Positions 14,056 to 18,044 of a DNA stretch of 18,044 nucleotides are shown piece after piece. Position 1 is the first letter of the stretch; every line of letters starts with the position of its first letter. The position numbers were made by a program, and so were the translations under genes. Source of the stretch: an uncultured Phascolarctobacterium sp. (GTDB taxonomy: Bacteria; Bacillota; Negativicutes; Acidaminococcales; Acidaminococcaceae); contig URXU01000016.1 in NCBI GenBank assembly GCA_900552005.1, positions 1-18,044 of the forward strand, written 5' to 3'. A model generated the notes under the pieces. The model was not told the origin of the DNA. It saw only the letters and a list, made by a program, of their open reading frames with translations, and made no database searches.

Positions 14056-15414
14056 TTACTTATCGCAAACCAGCATTCGGGCAATTACATCTTTATGCCG
14101 CCTATAATACAGCCAGCCGGCCACATCTGCCAGAATCCAGCCAATGGGAATGGCGGCCCATATGCCCCGCACGCCAATTTCCGGAACGGCGGACAGCACA
14201 TAGGCCAAAAGTACGCGGGTACCTAAAGAAATTACGGTCAGCACAATGGATATTTCCGGCATTTTAACTGCGCGATACAGACCGTAAAAGAGAAACAGAC
14301 AGCCGATGCCGCAGTAAAAGCTGCCTTCAATCCACAAATATTCCGTACCTACGGCAATAATCTCCGTTTCACTGCTGTCAATAAAAATTTCCATCAGCGG
14401 CGCGGCAAACACACAGACCAGAACGGAAACCGCCGCCGAAAAGACGATGGCCGTAATAAAAGCGCTGCGCATGCCCTGCTTAATGCGGTCCAGCCTGCCG
14501 GCGCCAAAATTCTGAGCGATAAAGGTGGAAAAAGCGTTGCCAAAGTCCTGTACAGGCATATAGGCGAACGAGTCAATCTTCACAGCCGCCGCAAAGGCCG
14601 CCATGACCACTGTACCGAAGCTGTTGACCAGCCCCTGCACCATCAGAATGCCAAAATTCATTACCGACTGCTGCATACAGGTCAGCAGGGAAAAACGCAG
14701 TATTTCCCTTACTGCCGCCGCTGAATAACGGCAGCTGGCATAATCGGGCAGCAAATCGGGAAATTTGACAAGCAGATAAATAGTTATGCCCGCCGCCGCC
14801 AAAACCTGGGCCGCCGTTGTCGCCAGTGCGGCGCCGGCAACTCCCAGATTACAGTAGAGAATCAGCACAATATCCAGCGCCACGTTGATGACGGCCGCCG
14901 CCCCCAAAAACAATAGCGGTACAACCGAATTGCCAACCGCACGCAGCAAAGAGGCCGCATAGTTATAGATAAAGGTGAAAATAATGCCGTAAAAAATATA
15001 CCAAAGATACTGGCGCATCAGGGGAAAAACATCATCCGGCACCTGCAGCCAGCGCAAAATATCATCCAGCCGCCAGAAAACAGCTGCCGTCATCAGCAAT
15101 GAAAAAATGCCTATTAATACAAAGGATAAAAAAACCTTCTGGCGCAGGGAAGGCAAATCACGCCGCCCCCAGCAAATGGAAAACAGCACGCCGCAGCCCA
15201 TGCACATGCCCAGCAAGACCGAATTGAGAAAAACCATCAGCGCATAGGACGAGCCAACTGCCGCCAGAGCCGCCGCCCCCAAATATTTCCCGACAATGAG
15301 GGTATCGGCAATATTATAAAACTGCTGCAGTAAATTACCCAAAATCAGCGGCAGCGAAAAAAGCAGCATGGTGCCGGTAACGCTGCCCTTGGTCAAATCC
15401 TGAACAAGCCGCAT
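14056..15414 (-). CDS. MATE family multidrug/toxin exporter
   Basis: 452 aa, the usual size for the family, with about twelve hydrophobic segments. The N-terminus (LTKGSVTGTMLLFSLPLILGNLLQQFYNIADTLIVGKYLG) is characteristic of MATE proteins, with the typical LQQFYNIADT segment. These are inner-membrane exporters driven by sodium or proton gradients that expel cationic drugs, metabolites or flavonoid-like compounds; the substrate here is unknown. The ATG directly follows the stop of the CHR-family gene (TAAATG), so it is the last gene of a three-gene transport operon and probably translationally coupled. Its own ribosome binding site is weak (GGCAGG), which supports coupling. Confidence 0.92.
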   Translation of the reverse strand: MRLVQDLTKGSVTGTMLLFSLPLILGNLLQQFYNIADTLIVGKYLGAAALAAVGSSYALMVFLNSVLLGMCMGCGVLFSICWGRRDLPSLRQKVFLSFVLIGIFSLLMTAAVFWRLDDILRWLQVPDDVFPLMRQYLWYIFYGIIFTFIYNYAASLLRAVGNSVVPLLFLGAAAVINVALDIVLILYCNLGVAGAALATTAAQVLAAAGITIYLLVKFPDLLPDYASCRYSAAAVREILRFSLLTCMQQSVMNFGILMVQGLVNSFGTVVMAAFAAAVKIDSFAYMPVQDFGNAFSTFIAQNFGAGRLDRIKQGMRSAFITAIVFSAAVSVLVCVFAAPLMEIFIDSSETEIIAVGTEYLWIEGSFYCGIGCLFLFYGLYRAVKMPEISIVLTVISLGTRVLLAYVLSAVPEIGVRGIWAAIPIGWILADVAGWLYYRRHKDVIARMLVCDK

Positions 15415-15981
15415 TTATCTGATGCCTGCCAGACCCAGCATCAGACCCAGACAGCCGGAAAAGCACAATACCTGGATGACACTCATTTTTTTTCGGATGG
15501 CGTAAATCGCAGCCGGCAGCACAATGCAGCCTATTAAATCAGCTTTGGTAAAATCGGCGGGCAAAGTTTCCGTATTCCACAAGGCCAGAAAAATAAAGCT
15601 CATGCCGGCAGAGCAGATTAAAGCCACTACTGCCGGACGCAGGCCGTTTAAAATGCCGCGCACCGCACTGACATCGCCATATTTAAAAAACAGCTTGCTC
15701 AGCAACAGCACAATGAGGATAGAAGGAAAAACAAAACCGGCCGTTGCCGCTATCGCTCCGGGGATACCGGCCACCTTGGTTCCTACAAAGGTAGCCGCGT
15801 TAATACCTATGGGCCCCGGCGTCATTTGCGAAATGGTAAAAATATCTATAAATTCCTGCAACGTCAGCCAGCCATGCAAATCAATCACCTGCGCCTGAAT
15901 CAAAGGCATGGACGCATATCCGCCGCCCACGCAGAAGGCCCCAACCTGCACAAAACTCCAAAAAAGTTCCCAGTAAATCAT
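15415..15981 (-). CDS. Chromate transporter family (CHR) half-size protein, second of pair
   Basis: 188 aa, corresponding to one half of full-length ChrA. It shows the family's FCVGGGYASMPLI segment at ~17-29, the QMTPGPIGINAATFVG segment near 51-66, and about six hydrophobic segments. Half-size CHR proteins are normally encoded as adjacent pairs that work together as an antiparallel pair in the membrane, and that arrangement is seen here. Some pairs export chromate; others have no proven substrate, so resistance should not be assumed. GGAG lies 6 nt upstream of the ATG and overlaps the stop region of its partner, which ends 10 nt before this start. Confidence 0.9.
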   Translation of the reverse strand: MIYWELFWSFVQVGAFCVGGGYASMPLIQAQVIDLHGWLTLQEFIDIFTISQMTPGPIGINAATFVGTKVAGIPGAIAATAGFVFPSILIVLLLSKLFFKYGDVSAVRGILNGLRPAVVALICSAGMSFIFLALWNTETLPADFTKADLIGCIVLPAAIYAIRKKMSVIQVLCFSGCLGLMLGLAGIR

Positions 15982-15991
15982 TTTCTACTCC

Positions 15992-16561
15992 TCAGCAATA
16001 TTTTTCATCCCGCAGCAGCAAAAGCCCCAGCAGCCCGTCAGCAATAACCGCGGTCATCAGGTTAACCTGAAAAAAGTAATTGGCAACAAAAGTCCCTGCA
16101 ATAATCAGCAGCGGCAGCACCAGTTTTTTCTTAAATTCCTTCGCCAGTAATTCCAGGGCAACATTAATAATAATAGCCGTGGCACCGCATTGCATGCCTT
16201 TAAGCACCAGCTGAATATATTCGTTGCCGGCAACCGCATTATAGCAATAGCTGATAATGCTTAAAGTAATCAGCGGCGGCAGAACTGTCGCCAGAACGGC
16301 TACCAGGGTTCCCCTTAGTCCTGCCAGGCGATAACCGATACTGATGGCCGCATTGACGGCCACAACACCGGGCGCCGACTGGGCAATAGCTACCATATTC
16401 AGTGCATCTTTTTCCTCAATCCACTTAAATTCATCGACAAATTTAGTCTTCAAAAGCGGCACTATCACAAAGCCGCCGCCAATGGTAAAGGCGCTGATAA
16501 TAAAGGTTGATTTAAACAGCTGCCAAAAAAAGGTCTTATCTCGTTTAATATTTTTCTGCAT
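15992..16561 (-). CDS. Chromate transporter family (CHR) half-size protein, first of pair
   Basis: 189 aa, the partner of the gene immediately downstream. Motifs include FTIGGGFVIVPLLKTKF near residues 24-40 and AIAQSAPGVVAVNAAISIGYRLAG near 57-80, with about six hydrophobic segments. Two ATG codons stand side by side. GGAG is 3 nt from the first (16564) and 6 nt from the second (16561), so I use the second. It is first in the CHR-CHR-MATE operon. I found no convincing promoter by eye, but a perfect 15-nt palindrome lies 44-58 bases upstream of the start. Substrate unknown. Confidence 0.88.
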   Translation of the reverse strand: MQKNIKRDKTFFWQLFKSTFIISAFTIGGGFVIVPLLKTKFVDEFKWIEEKDALNMVAIAQSAPGVVAVNAAISIGYRLAGLRGTLVAVLATVLPPLITLSIISYCYNAVAGNEYIQLVLKGMQCGATAIIINVALELLAKEFKKKLVLPLLIIAGTFVANYFFQVNLMTAVIADGLLGLLLLRDEKYC

Positions 16562-16604
16562 CATCTACTCCGTAAGCTTATATATTTTACTGTCTGCAAA
16601 TTTA

Positions 16605-16619
16605 TAAAGCACTGCTTTA
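16605..16619. promoter_or_regulatory. Palindrome upstream of the CHR-CHR-MATE operon, possible operator
   Basis: Perfect inverted repeat TAAAGCA-C-TGCTTTA in the untranslated region upstream of the transport operon. It has the size of a repressor operator half-site pair, and no regulator gene is adjacent. Chance cannot be excluded at this length. Confidence 0.35.
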
Positions 16620-16680
16620 AGATTTTCTCTGAAAAAACTATTTATATTGTACACCCAATGACAAAAAATTCCAGTAGCCA

Positions 16681-16709
16681 TTGACAAGAAAATTAATAAA
16701 ATTTAGAAT
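16681..16709 (+). promoter_or_regulatory. Promoter of the secreted Cys/His-rich peptide gene
   Basis: Perfect -35 TTGACA (16681-16686), 17-bp spacer, -10 TAGAAT (16704-16709). The start would be near 16716, leaving only about 20 bases before the ATG with AAGGGG in between. It is a strong-looking plus-strand promoter, divergent from the transport operon. Confidence 0.82.
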
Positions 16710-16734
16710 TAAATTAGTGAAAGGGGTTATGCAT

Positions 16735-16938
16735 ATGAAAATATTTGTTATGCTCACACTTCTGACCATGGCTTTTTCTACCAATGTTTTTGCAGAAAAT
16801 ATACAGACCTATCATTGCGATAATTATCATCATCAGGACTGCTACCAGACCTATCATGCTCATAATCGCGATGACGGCTGCTATGACCGTCCGCAGCAGC
16901 GCCGTCAATGTGATAGCAATGGCTACTGCCGTTGGTAA
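16735..16938 (+). CDS. Secreted Cys/His-rich mini-protein of unknown function
   Basis: 67 aa; I do not recognise a family. Residues 1-20 (MKIFVMLTLLTMAFSTNVFA) form a clear Sec signal peptide with a V-F-A cleavage site. The mature part is ~47 aa, with five cysteines (mature positions 8, 16, 29, 39, 45), five histidines and many Tyr, Asp and Gln residues. A partial internal repeat is visible, QTYH at mature 4-7 and 18-21, each followed by an acidic stretch and a cysteine. This could bind metal or be disulfide-linked; five cysteines leave one free or used in a dimer. The second ATG is chosen because AAGGGG is 8 nt from it but only 2 nt from the first (16729). It has its own consensus promoter and a strong terminator, and is the only plus-strand protein gene here. 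Confidence 0.8.
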   Translation: MKIFVMLTLLTMAFSTNVFAENIQTYHCDNYHHQDCYQTYHAHNRDDGCYDRPQQRRQCDSNGYCRW

Positions 16939-16946
16939 AAGCCAGC

Positions 16947-16985
16947 AAAAAAGCAAAGCTTACATAATGTAAGCTTTGCTTTTTT
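16947..16985. terminator. Bidirectional terminator
   Basis: An almost perfect inverted repeat of 19 bases per arm (16947-16965 with 16967-16985; core GCAAAGCTTACAT). It has A residues on one side and T residues on the other, so it forms a hairpin with a U-tract on both strands. It ends the peptide gene 9 nt after its stop, and the convergent 89-aa gene whose stop codon touches it. Confidence 0.9.
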
Positions 16986-17254
16986 TATTTTACCAGTTCC
17001 TGCAAGCGCGCCACTTCTTCCCGATCATATTCACGGCTGGACAAAAAGCCGAAATGATAGGGATGACCAGGTTCCGTTAAAAGCTCCAATAAAGTTTTAG
17101 CGGCGTTGTCACCGGCTGCAGACCGCAAGTCCTGCTGCAGAGCCTGCATCCACGGTAATTTTTCATATGTAGTCCTGCCCTGCAGGATTTTTGCGGCAAT
17201 TGCCGGCAAATCTTCGCCGGTAAGTTCATGACCGTTAATTTTAATTGATTCCAT
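16985..17254 (-). CDS. Small protein of unknown function
   Basis: 89 aa; I do not recognise it. It is soluble, mildly acidic and probably all-helical apart from the N-terminus (MESIKINGHELTGEDLPAIA). There is no signal peptide or membrane segment. Two features stand out: a central PWMQALQQDLRSAAGDNAAKTLLELL helix region and an aromatic turn PGHPYHFGFLSSREYDREE. It has no cysteines. GAGG is 7 nt upstream of the ATG and an extended -10 promoter lies at 17287-17295. It appears to be a single-gene unit that converges with the secreted-peptide gene and shares its terminator. Confidence 0.72.
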   Translation of the reverse strand: MESIKINGHELTGEDLPAIAAKILQGRTTYEKLPWMQALQQDLRSAAGDNAAKTLLELLTEPGHPYHFGFLSSREYDREEVARLQELVK

Positions 17255-17286
17255 TTTTCTGCCTCATTTCCCTGAATTGTAATTTT

Positions 17287-17295
17287 ATTATAACA
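17287..17295 (-). promoter_or_regulatory. Extended -10 promoter of the 89-aa gene
   Basis: On the minus strand TGT precedes a perfect TATAAT (17287-17292), forming an extended -10. There is no good -35. It is 33 bases upstream of the ATG. Confidence 0.55.
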
Positions 17296-17375
17296 CATGC
17301 AGGCATCCGGCCGTACTTCTAAACCGTCCTTTAGCAAATATCACATAAGATTTACATAATTTACAAAGATTTAAT

Positions 17376-17404
17376 TTGTCACCCGCTCTGACTGCTGTTA
17401 CAAT
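17376..17404 (+). promoter_or_regulatory. Plus-strand promoter with no protein gene downstream
   Basis: -35 TTGTCA (17376-17381), exactly 17 bp, -10 TACAAT (17399-17404), also preceded by TGT as an extended -10. No open reading frame follows before the terminator at 17478-17524, so it probably drives the small RNA described next. Confidence 0.6.
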
Positions 17405-17410
17405 AAAAGC

Positions 17411-17524
17411 AAGATATCATCTTACACCCTCTGTTATTCGGATATCTTAAAACTATGTGATTTCGTAATTCTAACAGAAAACGCTGTTTCCGCAACCGCG
17501 AACGGAAACAGCGTTTTTTGTTTT
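17411..17524 (+). ncRNA. Candidate small regulatory RNA, about 110 nt
   Basis: It is bounded by a plus-strand promoter (start expected about 17411) and a strong intrinsic terminator. The expected 5' end opens a perfect 8-bp helix, AAGATATC (17411-17418) with GATATCTT (17441-17448). This helix closes a 22-nt loop with the pyrimidine-rich segment ACACCCTCTG (17424-17433), which could pair with GAGG-type ribosome binding sites. A single-stranded linker (17449-17477) precedes the 15-bp terminator stem. No coding frame of useful length is present. I recognise no known RNA family. It lies antisense to nothing and upstream of the convergent rpsI terminator. Confidence 0.45.
17478..17524 (+). terminator. 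Strong intrinsic terminator of the candidate small RNA
   Basis: A 15-bp stem (17478-17492 with 17503-17517; core ACGCTGTTTCCG/CGGAAACAGCGT) with a 10-nt loop, followed on the plus strand by TTTTTTGTTTT. The minus-strand tail is poorer in T (TTTTCTG), so the plus-strand reading is better. Confidence 0.8.
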
Positions 17525-17536
17525 ACTAAGCAGCAT

Positions 17537-17570
17537 ATAAAAAAACCCCGAAAGCATGCTTTCGGGGTTT
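17537..17570 (-). terminator. rplM-rpsI operon terminator
   Basis: A 12-bp stem AAACCCCGAAAG/CTTTCGGGGTTT (17543-17554 with 17559-17570) with a 4-nt loop. On the minus strand the hairpin is followed by a run of T. It begins 27 nt after the rpsI stop. Confidence 0.93.
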
Positions 17571-17597
17571 GATAGACATTGTAATCTGCGTTTGAGA

Positions 17598-17990
17598 TTA
17601 ACGTTTGGAGAACTGAGAAGCTTTACGAGCTTTCTTCAAGCCGTATTTGCGACGTTCTTTTTCGCGAGGATCGCGAGTTAAGAGACCAGCTTTTTTCAGA
17701 GCCGGACGGAATTCAGCGTCAACTTTCAGCAAAGCGCGTGCGATGCCATGACGGATTGCACCAGCTTGGCCGGAGATACCGCCGCCGTTTACGTTTACCA
17801 AAACATCATATTTGCCTTTGGTTTCGGTAATTTCCAGCGGTTGGTTAACGATAAGTTCCAAGGTTTTCAAACCGAAATATTTGTCTAATTCACGGTCGTT
17901 GATAACGATGTTGCCTTCACCCGGAACCAGGCGAACGCGAGCAACGGAAGATTTACGACGACCGGTTGCATTATAAGTAACTACTGCCAT
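17598..17990 (-). CDS. rpsI: 30S ribosomal protein S9
   Basis: 130 aa, the normal length. S9 sits in the head of the small subunit with its tail reaching toward the P-site tRNA. Family features are clear: the N-terminal TGRRKSSVARVRLVPG, the central GGGISGQAGAIRHGIARALL, and the basic C-terminus ending KARKASQFSKR, whose last arginine contacts tRNA. The start has GGGAGG 9 nt upstream. It follows rplM by 23 nt in the universally conserved rplM-rpsI order and ends at its own terminator. Confidence 0.99.
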   Translation of the reverse strand: MAVVTYNATGRRKSSVARVRLVPGEGNIVINDRELDKYFGLKTLELIVNQPLEITETKGKYDVLVNVNGGGISGQAGAIRHGIARALLKVDAEFRPALKKAGLLTRDPREKERRKYGLKKARKASQFSKR

Positions 17991-18013
17991 TTATTGTTCC
18001 CTCCCGGATGTTA

Positions 18014-18044
18014 TTATCTTACGTTAATTTCCAATACTTCAGGT
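18014..18044 (-). CDS. rplM: 50S ribosomal protein L13, C-terminal end (partial)
   Basis: Only the last nine codons and the stop lie in the window: PEVLEINVR followed by TAA on the minus strand. This matches the usual C-terminal end of L13, and the position directly before rpsI confirms it. The rest of the gene lies beyond the right edge. Confidence 0.9.
   Translation of the reverse strand, partial: PEVLEINVR

Noticed and set aside
16681..16734. N-terminal extension of the secreted peptide from a TTG at 16681
   Set aside because: It would start on the -35 hexamer of the gene's own promoter and would hide the signal peptide; the ATG at 16735 has a well-spaced AAGGGG.
17340..17461. ATCACATA/TATGTGAT inverted repeat flanking the small-RNA promoter
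   Set aside because: Only 8 bp, over 100 bp apart, in AT-rich sequence; chance is a sufficient explanation.

Overview
The window looks like chromosomal DNA of a Negativicutes bacterium (Firmicutes with a diderm envelope), most likely Phascolarctobacterium or a close relative in the Acidaminococcaceae. The main evidence is the first ~168 nt of a 16S rRNA gene on the minus strand, whose opening bases and V1 stem-loop resemble that genus as I remember it. Firmicutes-type gene order (rapZ-yvcK-whiA, rplM-rpsI) and strong GGAGG ribosome binding sites agree. Almost everything is on the minus strand. The exceptions are one small secreted-peptide gene and one candidate small RNA.

Layout from left to right, with transcription mostly leftward: (1) the 5' end of an rrn operon with a near-consensus promoter (1-340). 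(2) A SCIFF ribosomal peptide system: 49-codon precursor scfA (2112-2261) and its radical SAM/SPASM maturase scfB (644-2041), with an attenuator-like hairpin between them. (3) An accessory block (2354-8504): a ParD-like/RelE-type toxin-antitoxin pair with a palindromic operator, a small unknown membrane protein, and a complete type I restriction-modification operon hsdR-hsdM-hsdS. Here hsdS carries two near-identical 219-bp blocks that flank AT-rich target-recognition domains. (4) A housekeeping operon rapZ-yvcK-whiA followed by a membrane-anchored polysaccharide deacetylase (8731-12805). (5) Biotin synthase bioB, whose promoter is bracketed by two BirA-like operators. (6) A transport operon of two half-size chromate-family (CHR) proteins and a MATE exporter (14056-16561). 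(7) A divergent gene for a secreted Cys/His-rich mini-protein, an 89-aa unknown protein, a candidate ~110-nt small RNA, and rpsI with the last codons of rplM.

The hsd genes form one transcription unit from a promoter at 8596-8624, tightly coupled by a 3-nt gap and a 1-nt overlap. The small membrane protein starts 8 nt after hsdS and is probably co-expressed. rapZ, yvcK and whiA link cell-envelope precursor control and cell division in Firmicutes, and the adjacent deacetylase fits an envelope role. bioB stands alone here, without other biotin genes, but has an elaborate control region. Its protein lacks one of the usual auxiliary-cluster cysteines.

The most unusual items are the secreted Cys/His-rich peptide with its own consensus promoter and terminator, the candidate plus-strand small RNA at 17411-17524, the dual BirA-like operator, the atypical biotin synthase, the scfA/scfB attenuator, and the small membrane protein attached to the restriction operon. 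No CRISPR array, tRNA or insertion sequence was seen.
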